DNA from: Oceanobacillus sp. FSL K6-2867
GTDB taxonomy: Bacteria > Bacillota > Bacilli > Bacillales > Amphibacillaceae
Direction of reading: 5' to 3'
Assembly: GCF_037963145.1 (NCBI RefSeq)
Contig: NZ_CP150144.1
Coordinates: 4,278,001-4,342,000, forward strand
DNA: 64,000 nucleotides
Within the stretch, counting starts at the first letter, position 1. The number at the start of each line of letters is the position of its first letter. Both the position numbers and the translations under genes were made by a program. The notes beneath the pieces are model-generated. The model had not been told where the DNA came from and did not search any database. It was given only the letters and a program-made list of their open reading frames with translations. Positions 1-9,341 of the stretch are shown here, piece after piece.

Positions 1-70
1 TTATATACATCCATTTTGTATGTGTTTGATTTGTTGTTGGAAGATATATCATAATTTCCTTAGAAATAAC

Positions 71-99
71 TTTACAATTATTCTAATTTCTCCTATAAT
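71..99 (+). promoter_or_regulatory. Sigma-A-type promoter for cdd
   Basis: TTTACA at 71-76 and TATAAT at 94-99 are separated by 17 bases, and the cdd start lies about 30 bases downstream. This is a near-consensus vegetative promoter seen directly in the sequence. Confidence 0.7.
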
Positions 100-117
100 A
101 ACTTGCACTATAGCTAA

Positions 118-531
<414 letters not shown>

Positions 532-585
532 AGAGTAATATCTCCCCTTTATAGGTAGTTACTTTTTCCTTATTTACGTAAAATA

Positions 586-616
586 AAGGAGACTGATATT
601 CAGTTTCCTTTTTTAT
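586..616 (+). terminator. Intrinsic terminator after cdd
   Basis: The arms AAGGAGACTGA and TCAGTTTCCTT (586-610) form a hairpin with one mismatch, followed directly by a T-run. It separates cdd from the promoter region of gpsB; a TATAAT box follows at about 620. Confidence 0.75.
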
Positions 617-728
617 GGTATAATAAAAGTATAATTTGGTAATAATGCTTCTTTTGATTCATACATTTATAATTGAACCTGAATAATTCTATTAAAAATA
701 GTATAGATGAAGATCATGAGGTGATGAA

Positions 729-1037
729 ATGAGTATAAATCGAGTTCAGCTTAGTGGAAAAGATATTTTGGAAAAGGATTTTAAAACAGCAATGCGAGGA
801 TATAATCAAGAAGAGGTTGATGAATTTTTAGATATTATCATACAAGATTATGATTTATTTAAACAGGAAATTGATCGATTGCAAGCCGAAAACGAAAAGT
901 TGAGAAAAAATTCTACAGAACAAACAAGATCAAGAACGCCACAACCTACTAGTCAAGTGAATTATGACGTATTAAAGCGTCTGTCCAATTTAGAAAAAGC
1001 AGTTTTCGGAAAAAAATTCGTTGAGTCAAGTGAATAA
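729..1037 (+). CDS. gpsB: Cell-cycle protein GpsB (DivIVA family)
   Basis: GpsB is a small membrane-associated coiled-coil adaptor. In Bacillus it shuttles the bifunctional penicillin-binding protein PBP1 between the division site and the side wall. The 102-residue product shows the DivIVA-type N-terminal segment with F-x-x-A-x-R-G-Y near residues 18-25 and EEVDEFLD just after. A heptad-rich coiled coil follows (about 35-60), then a variable Q/S/T linker and a short C-terminal helix (NLEKAVFG) typical of GpsB. The order gpsB - rnpB - RNA methyltransferase matches B. subtilis ypsB - rnpB - ypsC. GAGGTG sits just before the ATG. Confidence 0.95.
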   Translation: MSINRVQLSGKDILEKDFKTAMRGYNQEEVDEFLDIIIQDYDLFKQEIDRLQAENEKLRKNSTEQTRSRTPQPTSQVNYDVLKRLSNLEKAVFGKKFVESSE

Positions 1038-1082
1038 CTTGTTATCGTGATTAACAATGTGTTTGATAATGTGATTCAGTAG

Positions 1083-1111
1083 TTGAAAAATATTTGCTAA
1101 TATGTTATGGT
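1083..1111 (+). promoter_or_regulatory. Sigma-A-type promoter for rnpB
   Basis: TTGAAA at 1083-1088 and TATGGT at 1106-1111 are separated by 17 bases. The spacing places the transcription start at about 1118, close to the expected 5' end of the RNase P RNA. Confidence 0.55.
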
Positions 1112-1121
1112 TATAAGTACG

Positions 1122-1512
1122 GTAATTAAATGCTCATGTAATCGCTGCGTGTAAATGCAGAGGAAAGTCCATGCTCACACAGACTGAGATGTCTGTAGTG
1201 TTCGTGCTTGATGAATTCATAAGTCAAGGTAGCTAATTGCTAACGGCAGAAGACATTCCTAAGTCAAAGGTGATATGGAATTATTCTTGAAAGTGCCACA
1301 GTGACGTAGCTGGATGGAAACATTTCAGGTGGAACGAGGTAAACCCCACGAGTGAGCAACCCAAATAATGGTAGGGGCATCCTTTAGTAGGGAATTCAAC
1401 CGAAAAAGGGACAAGTCTAAACTTGTAGATAGATGATTACAGCCGGAGTACGAGGTTGACCACCGTTTGCAGTACAATGGTACAGAACATGGCTTATCGA
1501 GCATTTAATGGT
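1122..1512 (+). ncRNA. rnpB: RNase P RNA, class B (Bacillus type)
   Basis: This is the catalytic RNA of ribonuclease P, which trims the 5' leader of precursor tRNAs. The conserved blocks appear in order: GTAATCGCTGCG, GAGGAAAGTCCATGCTC, AAAGTGCCACAGTGACG, GGTAAACCCC, GAGCAACCCAAAT and, near the end, GTTTGCAGTACAATGG and ACATGGCTTA. The P1 helix is closed by AAATGCTC near 1128 and GAGCATTT near 1499. Size (about 390 nt) and the B-type insertions match B. subtilis rnpB, as does the position after gpsB. The ends are estimated to within about 10 bases. Confidence 0.95.
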
Positions 1513-1526
1513 CTGAATACGAATCG

Positions 1527-1567
1527 AAACCTTTCTTTGCCGACAACGGTACAGGAAAGGTTTTTTT
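1527..1567 (+). terminator. Intrinsic terminator of rnpB
   Basis: AAACCTTTC (1527-1535) pairs with GAAAGGTTT (1555-1563), with a nested CCG/CGG stem inside the loop and a T-run after. It lies directly after the RNase P RNA. Confidence 0.8.
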
Positions 1568-1623
1568 AATTTTTATGTTCTATGGTAAACTAGTACTAAC
1601 TTAAAATTGAAGGGAATAGTTGG

Positions 1624-2748
1624 ATGCAAAAAGTAACATTAATTGCTACCGCGGCAATGGGTTTAGAATCAGTAGTTGCACATGAAGTAAAACAATTAGG
1701 ATATGAAGTAACAGTTGAAAACGGCAAAGTTATATTTGAAGCACCACTTTCAGCTATACCGCGCTGTAATTTATGGCTTCGCAGTGCAGATCGGATTAAA
1801 TTAATTGTTGGTCAATTCAAGGCAACAACATTTGATGAACTCTTTGAAGCAACAAAGGCATTGCCATGGGAATATTATATCGCGGAGGACGGACAATTTC
1901 CGGTCTCTGGCAAATCTGTTAAATCAACCTTATTCAGTGTATCTGACTGTCAAGCAATTGTAAAAAAAGCCATTGCTGAAAGATTAAAACTGAAATACGG
2001 TCTGGCTGCCAAGATGCCTGAAACAGGAGCACTTTATAAAACAGAAGTGGCGTTATTAAAGGATATTGCAACACTGACAATTGATACATCAGGTACGGGG
2101 CTTCATAAACGGGGATATCGTGTCGGACAAGGTGAAGCGCCATTAAAAGAAACTTTAGCCGCTGCACTGATTATGCTGACAAATTGGAAACCGGAATACC
2201 CTATAATCGACCCATTCTGTGGTTCGGGAACAATTGCAATTGAGGCAGCATTAATTGGACAAAATATTGCACCTGGATTTAATAGGGAATTTGCTTCAGA
2301 GGATTGGACACTTGTCAGGAGAAAGCTGTGGGATGATGCCTTTGAAGAAGCAGAAGATAAAGCAAACTATGATCAGGAGCTAATGATTACGGGATCTGAT
2401 ATCGATCATAAAATGATTCAAATTGCGAACGATAATGCAATTGAAGCAGGGCTAGGTGATTTGATTACTTGGAAGCAGATGCAAGTGAGTGATTTAACAT
2501 TACGCCAGGAAAATGGATATATTGTTAGCAATCCACCATATGGTCAGCGTATTGGGGATCAAGATCATGTAGGAGAGATGTATCGAGATTTAGGGAATGT
2601 AATGAAAAATCATCCGTCTTGGAGTGTATATATCATTACTGCTTTTGAAGCTTTTGAAAAATATTACGGTGTACAGGCAACAAAAAAAAGAAAGTTATTC
2701 AACGGTTTTATACAAACGAATTACTACCAATATTTTGGTGAAAAATAA
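1624..2748 (+). CDS. THUMP-domain RNA guanine-N2 methyltransferase (YpsC/RlmL family)
   Basis: This is a SAM-dependent methyltransferase predicted to make N2-methylguanosine in 23S rRNA. The 374 residues hold an N-terminal ferredoxin-like/THUMP region (about 1-160) and a Rossmann-fold catalytic domain. That domain contains the SAM motif DPFCGSGTIAIEA (near 195) and the catalytic NPPYG (near 305), the N-P-P-Y signature of exocyclic-amine methyltransferases. The family is half the size of E. coli RlmL because it lacks the second methyltransferase domain. Its place after gpsB-rnpB matches B. subtilis ypsC. The start is an ATG after GAAGGGA. The exact target nucleotide is inferred. Confidence 0.9.
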   Translation: MQKVTLIATAAMGLESVVAHEVKQLGYEVTVENGKVIFEAPLSAIPRCNLWLRSADRIKLIVGQFKATTFDELFEATKALPWEYYIAEDGQFPVSGKSVKSTLFSVSDCQAIVKKAIAERLKLKYGLAAKMPETGALYKTEVALLKDIATLTIDTSGTGLHKRGYRVGQGEAPLKETLAAALIMLTNWKPEYPIIDPFCGSGTIAIEAALIGQNIAPGFNREFASEDWTLVRRKLWDDAFEEAEDKANYDQELMITGSDIDHKMIQIANDNAIEAGLGDLITWKQMQVSDLTLRQENGYIVSNPPYGQRIGDQDHVGEMYRDLGNVMKNHPSWSVYIITAFEAFEKYYGVQATKKRKLFNGFIQTNYYQYFGEK

Positions 2749-2753
2749 AACAT

Positions 2754-2804
2754 AAAAATAAATGGAAGGTTCAGTCAATATTGCTGATCCTTCCATTTAT
2801 TTTT
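2754..2804. terminator. Bidirectional terminator between ypsC-like gene and oxidase operon
   Basis: AAAAATAAATGGAAGG (2754-2769) and CCTTCCATTTATTTTT (2789-2804) are perfect inverted arms. T-runs on both sides suit the two convergent genes. The hairpin reaches the stop codon of the minus-strand oxidase gene. Confidence 0.85.
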
Positions 2805-4494
2805 AAGAATTGCCAATCGGCCAATCGAACGGCACTGATCCAGGCGGTGAATTTTGGATAATATCTATAAATGGAATAGTGTAAGCGAATAAAATTAAAG
2901 CAATCGTAATCGCGATCCAAAGCTTCCAGTTTTCCATCCATTTCGGTGTCGGCTCGGCATGTTCTTCCTCCTCAGCAACCGGGAATTCTTCTTCACCCTT
3001 AGGTGAAAAAAAGGTTAGCTTGATAAAGATATATACCATGAGAATAATCCCGACAAAAAGAATGGTGCCTCCGATTGCTTGTGCCATTTGATATGCACCC
3101 CATGACGCTGCCTGTTCTGTACCGCCATAATCGGAAAATGCAGAGCGTCTAGGACCACCTAACAGACCTTGAATATGCATTGAACCTGACATTATTATCA
3201 TCCCGCCCCCCCAAACTATTGTTTGAATAATACCTAAATTGTTAACAGATTTTGTAAGCTTTCTGCCTGTTAAATGGGGGATAAGCCAATACGTAATTCC
3301 GAAAAATGTTAGAATGACAGTTGTTGCTACAGTAAGATGAAAATGTCCTGTTACCCAAATAGTGTTATGAACAACTGAGTTCATTTGGTGGGATGCGTTT
3401 ATAATTCCACCTGCACCTCCTGGAATAAATGCCAGCATACCTACAAATGGAGCAAAAAACCGAACATCCTTCCATGGTAAATGTTTAAACCAGCCGAATA
3501 ATCCACTAAAACCTTTACGTCTCCCCGTGATTTCAAATACAGCAAATAATGAGAATGCCGTCATTAAACTAGGAATAATAACCATAAAGGTTAAAACTAC
3601 TTGAATAAATTTCCAGGTTGGATCAATTCCTGGTTCTGTTAGCTGATGATGAAACCCAACAGGAATGGAAAAGAATAGAAACAATACAAACGATAATCTT
3701 GCTAATGAATCACTAAAAAGCTTACCTCCAATAATTTGAGGGATTATCGCGTACCATGCCATATAAGCAGGCAATAGCCAAAAGTAAACTAACGGGTGAC
3801 CGAAATACCAGAACAGTGTTCGACTAACAAGAACATTAATCGTTTCCGCATAACCAAGAGACCAAGGTATAAATTGAACCAGTACCGCAGATGCAACACC
3901 TAGTGAAGCGATAAACCACATAATCATATTAATGGTTACCATAAATGCTAATAATGGTGATTTTTCATCTGGATTTTTTTTCTTCCATAAATAGAGTTGT
4001 CGCCAATTTACAAACGCAGCGACCCAAGTACCAACAATGACTAAAGCTAAACCGATATAAAAAGCAGGATGAGCCTTTAATGGTGCATAAAAGGTATAAA
4101 GCACACTCGCTTTACCTAACAATATCGTTATAGCTGTAATTATAGTACCAGCGGTCATAATCCAGAAGGAAAGCCATGATACTTTACGTTGTCTAACAGA
4201 CATACCAACCGTTTTACTCATTAAAGCAAACTGAAATCCGATAATAAAAAATGTTGTTAGTACAAGTGCAAGGATAACACCATGTACAGTCAGAATTTGA
4301 TAGTAACCAATGCCAAATGGAAGTGTGAAATTTCCTGACCTTACTAATACTTGTAATAAGCCCATTAATCCACCAATAAATAAAGATATAAAAGCTACAT
4401 ACATAAAAGACATATAAAGTTTTGCTTCTTGTTTTGGTATTGCAAGAAGCTGTCTTGAATTTCCATTAGGCAATACTATATTTTGAAGCGCCAT
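2803..4494 (-). CDS. ba3-type cytochrome c oxidase subunit I
   Basis: This is the catalytic haem-copper subunit of a terminal oxidase that reduces oxygen to water and contributes to the proton gradient. The 563-residue protein is almost entirely transmembrane (13 or so segments). It has the haem-copper signature HPLVYFWLLPAY (about 233-244), a conserved HQ pair near 280, and histidines in INASHQMNSVVHNTIWVTGHFH (about 370-390). The sequence resembles the B/ba3 subgroup of Thermus and Bacillus rather than the caa3 or aa3 quinol oxidases. It is last in a three-gene operon; its ATG overlaps the stop of subunit II by one base. Donor identity (cytochrome c or quinol) is inferred. Confidence 0.9.
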   Translation of the reverse strand: MALQNIVLPNGNSRQLLAIPKQEAKLYMSFMYVAFISLFIGGLMGLLQVLVRSGNFTLPFGIGYYQILTVHGVILALVLTTFFIIGFQFALMSKTVGMSVRQRKVSWLSFWIMTAGTIITAITILLGKASVLYTFYAPLKAHPAFYIGLALVIVGTWVAAFVNWRQLYLWKKKNPDEKSPLLAFMVTINMIMWFIASLGVASAVLVQFIPWSLGYAETINVLVSRTLFWYFGHPLVYFWLLPAYMAWYAIIPQIIGGKLFSDSLARLSFVLFLFFSIPVGFHHQLTEPGIDPTWKFIQVVLTFMVIIPSLMTAFSLFAVFEITGRRKGFSGLFGWFKHLPWKDVRFFAPFVGMLAFIPGGAGGIINASHQMNSVVHNTIWVTGHFHLTVATTVILTFFGITYWLIPHLTGRKLTKSVNNLGIIQTIVWGGGMIIMSGSMHIQGLLGGPRRSAFSDYGGTEQAASWGAYQMAQAIGGTILFVGIILMVYIFIKLTFFSPKGEEEFPVAEEEEHAEPTPKWMENWKLWIAITIALILFAYTIPFIDIIQNSPPGSVPFDWPIGNS

Positions 4495-4997
4495 TATTCA
4501 AACACCTCCACGGTTGTATACATCATATGGTGACCAATACCACAATACTCATTACACAGTACTGTAAATTCACCGGCTTGGTTCATCTCAACCTCCATAC
4601 TGCTTATATAACCTGGCTCGACCATCATATTTACGTTTGTACCAGCAATATTAAAACCATGAATAACATCTGTGGTTACCACTTGAAATAGAACAGTCGC
4701 TCCCTTGGGAATGTCAATCTGATTTATAGCATTTCCTTCTTTATCGACACCAAAATCATAATGAAATGCACTCGCGATAACATTAACGATATATCGGTCA
4801 TCGTCTACCTTTGTAAGCCCTAAATTTTCCGGTTTAAATGCTTCATGGGCCTCTACATTTTGAGGATCAACTGTTACACCATGGCTTTGAGGATGGGTAC
4901 CAAGATAAAAAGCGCCGTAACCGAGAATAATCAAAAATAGTATTAATGCTCCAATACCAAATGTAAGCCATATTTTTTCGAACTTGTGAAAATGCAT
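4494..4997 (-). CDS. ba3-type cytochrome c oxidase subunit II (CuA protein)
   Basis: This subunit accepts electrons through a binuclear CuA centre and passes them to subunit I. The 167-residue product has a single N-terminal membrane anchor (about 10-32) and a cupredoxin domain facing outside. The CuA ligands are intact: an upstream His in VIHGF, then C-N-E-Y-C-G-I-G-H-H-M near the C-terminus. One transmembrane helix rather than two is typical of ba3 enzymes. A CuA site points to cytochrome c, not quinol, as donor. AAGGAG precedes the ATG, and the gene lies between the small subunit IIa and subunit I. Confidence 0.92.
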   Translation of the reverse strand: MHFHKFEKIWLTFGIGALILFLIILGYGAFYLGTHPQSHGVTVDPQNVEAHEAFKPENLGLTKVDDDRYIVNVIASAFHYDFGVDKEGNAINQIDIPKGATVLFQVVTTDVIHGFNIAGTNVNMMVEPGYISSMEVEMNQAGEFTVLCNEYCGIGHHMMYTTVEVFE

Positions 4998-5026
4998 TTT
5001 TTCTCACTCCTTTTTAATCACCTTTC

Positions 5027-5164
5027 TTATCTCGATAGGAAAATTGCAAATACGACAGCCCAACTAATAATAATAATTAAACCTAAGACTCCAACCGATA
5101 TTAATGTTCCTTTTAAATCCGGCCCTTTCTCATGATTCGTGCTGGTTTTGCCACTTTGTTTCAT
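5027..5164 (-). CDS. ba3-type cytochrome c oxidase subunit IIa (45 residues)
   Basis: This tiny membrane protein begins the oxidase operon. It has 45 residues: a polar N-terminus (MKQSGKTSTNHEKGPDLKG), one transmembrane helix (about 20-43) and a short LSR tail. A GGGAGGATAAAATAG ribosome site precedes the ATG at 5164, and the stop lies 29 bases before the subunit II start, so translation is well supported. Single-helix subunits of this kind, just before subunit II, are established in the Thermus ba3 oxidase (CbaD). The assignment rests on size, topology and position more than on residue identity. Confidence 0.82.
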   Translation of the reverse strand: MKQSGKTSTNHEKGPDLKGTLISVGVLGLIIIISWAVVFAIFLSR

Positions 5165-5399
5165 CTATTTTATCCTCCCATCCTGTTATCGTTTACTCCT
5201 ATTTCCATCATACACAAAGTAGAAATAGAAATTAGCGAAAACGGCAACGATTCACAGTTTGTTCAATTACGCTTGTATCGATATACATTAGGACTTTACA
5301 AACTTTTAAGTATAAAAAATTTGTGAAATAACTATGAACAAATACCTATTTATCTTGACAATAAACAGGTCTACTGTATGACTTTTGCGTTTTAGGAAA

Positions 5400-5430
5400 T
5401 AAAAAAACAGTGATCAATTATTGATCACTG
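5400..5430 (-). terminator. Intrinsic terminator of the csp gene
   Basis: CAGTGATCAA and TTGATCACTG (5408-5430) are perfect arms; read on the minus strand they are followed by seven T. The hairpin lies about 20 bases past the csp stop codon. Confidence 0.85.
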
Positions 5431-5451
5431 CTTTACTTCTATGTGTTTTGT

Positions 5452-5652
5452 TTATTTTTTTACAACATTTGCTGCTTGTGGACCACGTTCACCTTCAACA
5501 ATTTCAAAAGTAACTTCTTGTCCTTCTTCTAATGATTTGAAGCCTTCTTCTTGGATTGCTGAATAATGGACGAATACATCATTTCCTTCTTCCAATTGGA
5601 TAAAACCATAGCCTTTTTCAGCATTAAACCATTTTACTACTCCGTTTTCCAT
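5452..5652 (-). CDS. Cold-shock protein (CspA family)
   Basis: This 66-residue single-stranded nucleic-acid-binding beta-barrel acts as an RNA chaperone. It carries the RNP1 motif KGYGFIQ (near 13-19) and RNP2 motif VFVHYSAI (near 26-33), and the length is the Bacillus norm. The open frame extends eight codons upstream, but AGGAGG at 5661-5666 lies inside that extension and fits the ATG at 5652, so the protein starts MENGVVKW. Upstream is an unusually long leader holding a strong promoter and a large terminator hairpin (separate entries). That layout suggests regulation by transcription attenuation. Confidence 0.95.
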   Translation of the reverse strand: MENGVVKWFNAEKGYGFIQLEEGNDVFVHYSAIQEEGFKSLEEGQEVTFEIVEGERGPQAANVVKK

Positions 5653-5714
5653 TTCTATTCCTCCTAAAAATCCCACGTGAAATGCGTGTTAATACAAAGT
5701 ATAGACTCAGAATA

Positions 5715-5783
5715 TATTAAAAAAGGCAGCTTCTATAGAAGTGTAGGATCATATTGCATCCACTTCTATAGAAGCTGCCTTTT
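5715..5783 (-). promoter_or_regulatory. Large terminator-like hairpin in the csp leader (candidate attenuator)
   Basis: Positions 5721-5743 and 5761-5783 are perfect 23-base inverted arms around a 17-base loop. Each arm also contains the palindrome CTTCTATAGAAG. On the minus strand the 3' arm ends in GCCTTTTTT, the form of an intrinsic terminator. No gene ends here. The hairpin lies between a strong minus-strand promoter (5820-5848) and the csp gene. It is either the end of a roughly 100-nt small RNA or an attenuator controlling read-through into csp. Confidence 0.75.
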
Positions 5784-5802
5784 CGTCAATGATTCCGTAC
5801 AT
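5749..5802 (-). other. Possible 17-codon leader ORF overlapping the csp-leader hairpin
   Basis: An ATG at 5802 opens a frame reading MYGIIDEKAASIEVDAI, ending with TGA at 5749-5751. It covers the whole 5' arm of the large hairpin, so a ribosome here would prevent hairpin formation. The ribosome site is weak (AAGAAG immediately upstream), and the reading frame could be accidental. Confidence 0.25.
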
Positions 5803-5819
5803 CTTCTTTGCTTGCCCCT

Positions 5820-5848
5820 AATATAGCCTATTTGTAACCACTCGTCAA
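5820..5848 (-). promoter_or_regulatory. Sigma-A-type promoter for the csp leader
   Basis: On the minus strand TTGACG (5843-5848) and TATATT (5820-5825) are separated by exactly 17 bases, predicting a transcript start near 5813. That gives a 5' leader of about 160 nt before the csp ATG, a length typical of cold-shock mRNAs. I see no comparably good promoter between the hairpin and csp. Confidence 0.7.
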
Positions 5849-5972
5849 GAAATTAACTCTTAAATTCTGCATTTATTAAATCTTTACATTTATCCATTAA
5901 TCGTTTGTTAATGAAAAAAACAATAGAAAAGGTTAAACTAGAGGAGTGAATAGCGAATAGGAGGATCAATAT

Positions 5973-7643
5973 ATGAAAACAGATATAGAAATTGCTCAAC
6001 AAGCAACATTAAAACCGATTACAGAAATTGCTGAATCAATCAATTTATCTGCAGATGATTACGAACCTTATGGATATACCAAAGCAAAGCTTTCCGATAA
6101 ATTATTAGAAAAGTGGAAAGACAAGCCAAACGGAAAAATAATTCTCGTAACATCCATTAATCCAACTCCCGCTGGAGAAGGGAAGTCCACCGTTACAGTT
6201 GGATTAGGTCAAGCGTTAAATCAATTAGGCGAGAAAACTGTTATTGCTTTACGAGAGCCATCACTTGGCCCTGTTATGGGGTTGAAAGGAGGAGCTGCTG
6301 GAGGCGGTTATTCTCAAGTACTTCCCATGGAAGAAATTAATCTTCATTTTACTGGTGATATCCATGCAATTACTAGTGCTAATAACTTGTTATCTGCAGT
6401 AATTGATAATCATATTCACCGCGATAACAAATTACAAATTGATCCAAGGAAAGTGGAGTGGAGACGGGTAGTTGATATGAATGATCGTGCGCTAAGACAA
6501 GTAATTGTCGGCCTGGGAGGCTCCTCTCAGGGGATACCAAGGGAGGAGGGCTATACCATAACGGCAGCTTCAGAAATTATGGCTATTTTATGTCTTGCAG
6601 ATAGCATTGAAGATTTGAAATCACGTCTTTCAAAAATAGTCATTGGTTATACATATGATGATTATCCAGTTACAGTGAAGGATCTTGAAGCAGAAGGATC
6701 CTTAACATTACTTTTAAAGGATGCATTCAAGCCAAATCTTGTACAAACAATTGAAAATACACCAGCTGTCATCCACGGAGGTCCTTTTGCAAATATTGCA
6801 CATGGCTGCAATAGCATAATTGCTACAAAAACGGCTGCAAAATTAGGGGATTATGTTATTACAGAAGCTGGTTTTGGAGCAGATTTAGGTGCTGAAAAAT
6901 TCCTTAATATAAAAACACAAGCCGGTAATTTTCATCCAGATGCAGTTGTTATTGTTGCTACTGTCAGAGCGCTAAAAATGCATGGAGGCGTATCAAAGAA
7001 AGATTTAAATACCGAAAACATTGATGCACTGGAAAAAGGGATAGAAAACTTAAATAAACATATTGATACCATTGAACAATTCGGACTTCCATATGTAGTT
7101 GCCATTAATAAATTCCCAACTGATACAGCGGCTGAAACGCACTTTATCGAGTCTTGGTGCCATTCCAGAAAAATAGATGTAGCACTCGCAGATGTTTGGG
7201 CCAAAGGTGGAGCTGGAGGTTTTGAATTAGCAAAGGAAGTTATGAAGAAAACAATGACCTCTGAAGTTCACTTCACACGAACTTACGAATCTAATGAAAT
7301 GTTAGAAATGAAAATAAGAAAAATAGCCCAAGCTATCTATGGTGCAGATGACATAGAATTATCATCTAAGGCAAAGAAACAAATTATTTTCTTTGAACAG
7401 CAGGGATGGGGCAATCTGCCGGTCTGTATGGCGAAAACACAATATTCCTTATCTGATGACCCAGCATTACTAGGTCGACCTAGCGGCTTTACAATTTCTA
7501 TACGTGAATTAAAAGCTTCAATAGGGGCTGGTTTTATAGTTGTATTAACTGGTGATGTAATGACAATGCCAGGGCTTCCTAAAACTCCTGCTGCATTACA
7601 CATGGATTTAGATGTGAACGGGAAAATCAAAGGGTTATCATAA
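5973..7643 (+). CDS. fhs: Formate-tetrahydrofolate ligase
   Basis: This enzyme uses ATP to join formate to tetrahydrofolate, giving 10-formyl-THF for purine and formyl-methionine synthesis. The 556-residue protein has the family P-loop ([10 protein letters not shown], near 64-73). It also has the conserved [26 protein letters not shown] segment (near 91-112) and the ending [12 protein letters not shown]. Length is the usual one. A GGAGGATCAAT site precedes the ATG. The stop codon overlaps the ATG of the next gene (TAATG), so the HD hydrolase is probably translationally coupled. Thymidylate synthase and dihydrofolate reductase follow, making this a folate-centred stretch. Confidence 0.96.
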   Translation: MKTDIEIAQQATLKPITEIAESINLSADDYEPYGYTKAKLSDKLLEKWKDKPNGKIILVTSINPTPAGEGKSTVTVGLGQALNQLGEKTVIALREPSLGPVMGLKGGAAGGGYSQVLPMEEINLHFTGDIHAITSANNLLSAVIDNHIHRDNKLQIDPRKVEWRRVVDMNDRALRQVIVGLGGSSQGIPREEGYTITAASEIMAILCLADSIEDLKSRLSKIVIGYTYDDYPVTVKDLEAEGSLTLLLKDAFKPNLVQTIENTPAVIHGGPFANIAHGCNSIIATKTAAKLGDYVITEAGFGADLGAEKFLNIKTQAGNFHPDAVVIVATVRALKMHGGVSKKDLNTENIDALEKGIENLNKHIDTIEQFGLPYVVAINKFPTDTAAETHFIESWCHSRKIDVALADVWAKGGAGGFELAKEVMKKTMTSEVHFTRTYESNEMLEMKIRKIAQAIYGADDIELSSKAKKQIIFFEQQGWGNLPVCMAKTQYSLSDDPALLGRPSGFTISIRELKASIGAGFIVVLTGDVMTMPGLPKTPAALHMDLDVNGKIKGLS

Positions 7644-8233
7644 TGCAAAAAGAAGAACAACTCAAACATATTAGGGATTATGTATATACATTGTTTCGCG
7701 ATGATGAAACAGGCCACGACTATTATCATATGGAGCGAGTTGCCCGGATCGCTAAAATGATTGCTGAAGTAGAGCAGGCCAATGAGTTTTTATGTGAAGC
7801 GGCTGCATGGTTGCATGATGTTGGAGATGAAAAGCTGTTTCAAAATCCTAAAGATTCTATAAAGAGAACAAATGCTTTTCTAGCCTCGATTTTATTAAAG
7901 GAAACCGACATAAATACTATTAATCACATTATTTCCGGGGTCTCCTACAGTAAAGGAGTTGTTGTTCCAGATACATTAGAAGGAAGGATTGTCCAAGATG
8001 CTGACCGATTAGACGCGATAGGTGCTATCGGTATTGCTAGAACATTTGCTTATGGTGGTGCCAATCAGCAACTAATGTATCATCCAACAAAAAAGGCGAC
8101 ATCCATTCAGCATTTTGATGATAAGCTTCTAAAGCTAAAAGACTTCATGCATACAAAATCAGCTAAGGAGCTGGCAATAGAGCGCCACCGATTTATGGAA
8201 TCATTTCTGAAACAATTTTACGAAGAATGGTAA
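7643..8233 (+). CDS. HD-domain metal-dependent phosphohydrolase (YpgQ/YedJ family)
   Basis: This 196-residue cytoplasmic protein belongs to the HD superfamily. The metal ligands are H in HDYYHMERV (near 25-33), the HD doublet in AAWLHDVGDEK (near 53-63) and a late D in IVQDADRLDAIGA (near 114-126). B. subtilis YpgQ, its likely counterpart, has been reported as a manganese-dependent nucleotide pyrophosphatase; whether that holds here is inference. The ATG overlaps the fhs stop codon by one base, so expression is coupled to fhs. Confidence 0.85.
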   Translation: MQKEEQLKHIRDYVYTLFRDDETGHDYYHMERVARIAKMIAEVEQANEFLCEAAAWLHDVGDEKLFQNPKDSIKRTNAFLASILLKETDINTINHIISGVSYSKGVVVPDTLEGRIVQDADRLDAIGAIGIARTFAYGGANQQLMYHPTKKATSIQHFDDKLLKLKDFMHTKSAKELAIERHRFMESFLKQFYEEW

Positions 8234-8367
8234 GTGTATTAATTTGACTTTAGATATGCACAAATTTGTGGCACAATATATTTCTAGTAATATGACTTGA
8301 AAGAAGATACAATGAATTACTGGATAATAAAAATAATAGCAGCATAGAGAGTTTAGGAGTGATAAAT

Positions 8368-9324
8368 ATGCTAAAAAATGAACAAGCCTATTTAGATTTG
8401 TGTCAGCATATCCTTAATAACGGCATTAAAAAAGGAGACCGTACAAATACAGGAACATATTCTGTATTCGGCCATCAAATGCGTTTTGACTTAAGTCAGG
8501 GGTTTCCACTGTTAACAACTAAAAGAGTACCATTTCGACTTGTAGCCAGTGAACTTCTTTGGTTTATAAAAGGAGATACGAATATACGATATTTACTGGA
8601 AAACAATAATAATATCTGGAATGAATGGGCGTTTGAAAAATGGATTAAAAGTGAAAAGTACAAAGGTCCGGATATGACAAATTTCGGAATCCGCAGCCAG
8701 CAGGATGAAGGTTTTAATCAGATTTACCAGGAACAGATGAATTTATTTAAGGAAAGGATCTGCCAGGACGATGATTTCGCTAAGGAATTTGGAGATCTTG
8801 GCTCTGTTTATGGGAAACAATGGCGGAAATGGAAAACATCTCGTAATGAAACGATTGACCAGCTCAAAGAGGTCATTGAATCGATACGTCATAATCCTAA
8901 TTCCAGAAGACATATTGTGTCAGCGTGGAATCCAGAGGATCTTCCGGAAATGGCATTACCACCTTGTCACACATTATTCCAATTTTATGTGGCAGATGGC
9001 AAGCTTTCTTGCCAGTTGTATCAGCGCAGTGCTGATGTATTCCTTGGCGTTCCATTTAATATAGCAAGCTATGCATTATTGACACATTTAATTGCACATG
9101 AATGTGACTTAGATGTTGGCGAATTTGTACACACACTAGGGGACACACATATCTATTCAAACCATGTTGAACAAGTTCAAACACAGCTTAAGCGTAATGT
9201 GCGTGAATTGCCCCGTTTAAAAATTAATCAGGAAAAATCGTCTATTTTTGATTTTGAACTTACAGATTTTGAGATTGTGGATTACAATCCACATCCAAGT
9301 ATTAAAGCACCAATCGCAGTTTAA
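8368..9324 (+). CDS. thyA: Thymidylate synthase (long, L. casei-type)
   Basis: Thymidylate synthase converts dUMP and methylene-THF to dTMP and dihydrofolate. The 318-residue protein has the active-site cysteine in [11 protein letters not shown] (near 197), the phosphate-binding RRH(I) segment near 178 and [12 protein letters not shown] (near 218-230). It includes the roughly 50-residue insertion (about 90-140) found in the Lactobacillus casei type and absent from the short B. subtilis ThyB. A GTG three codons upstream is possible, but TTAGGAG spacing favours the ATG at 8368. dfrA follows after 17 bases, the usual thyA-dfrA pair. Confidence 0.96.
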   Translation: MLKNEQAYLDLCQHILNNGIKKGDRTNTGTYSVFGHQMRFDLSQGFPLLTTKRVPFRLVASELLWFIKGDTNIRYLLENNNNIWNEWAFEKWIKSEKYKGPDMTNFGIRSQQDEGFNQIYQEQMNLFKERICQDDDFAKEFGDLGSVYGKQWRKWKTSRNETIDQLKEVIESIRHNPNSRRHIVSAWNPEDLPEMALPPCHTLFQFYVADGKLSCQLYQRSADVFLGVPFNIASYALLTHLIAHECDLDVGEFVHTLGDTHIYSNHVEQVQTQLKRNVRELPRLKINQEKSSIFDFELTDFEIVDYNPHPSIKAPIAV

Positions 9325-9341
9325 GCAGTGGAGGGACAGAT

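Noticed and set aside
5132..5326. 64-codon plus-strand open frame across the oxidase promoter region
   Set aside because: It overlaps the real 45-residue subunit gene on the other strand, and has no ribosome site or family features.
7337..7729. 130-codon minus-strand frame at the fhs end
   Set aside because: It lies entirely antisense to fhs and the HD hydrolase, and reads as a mirror of their codon bias.
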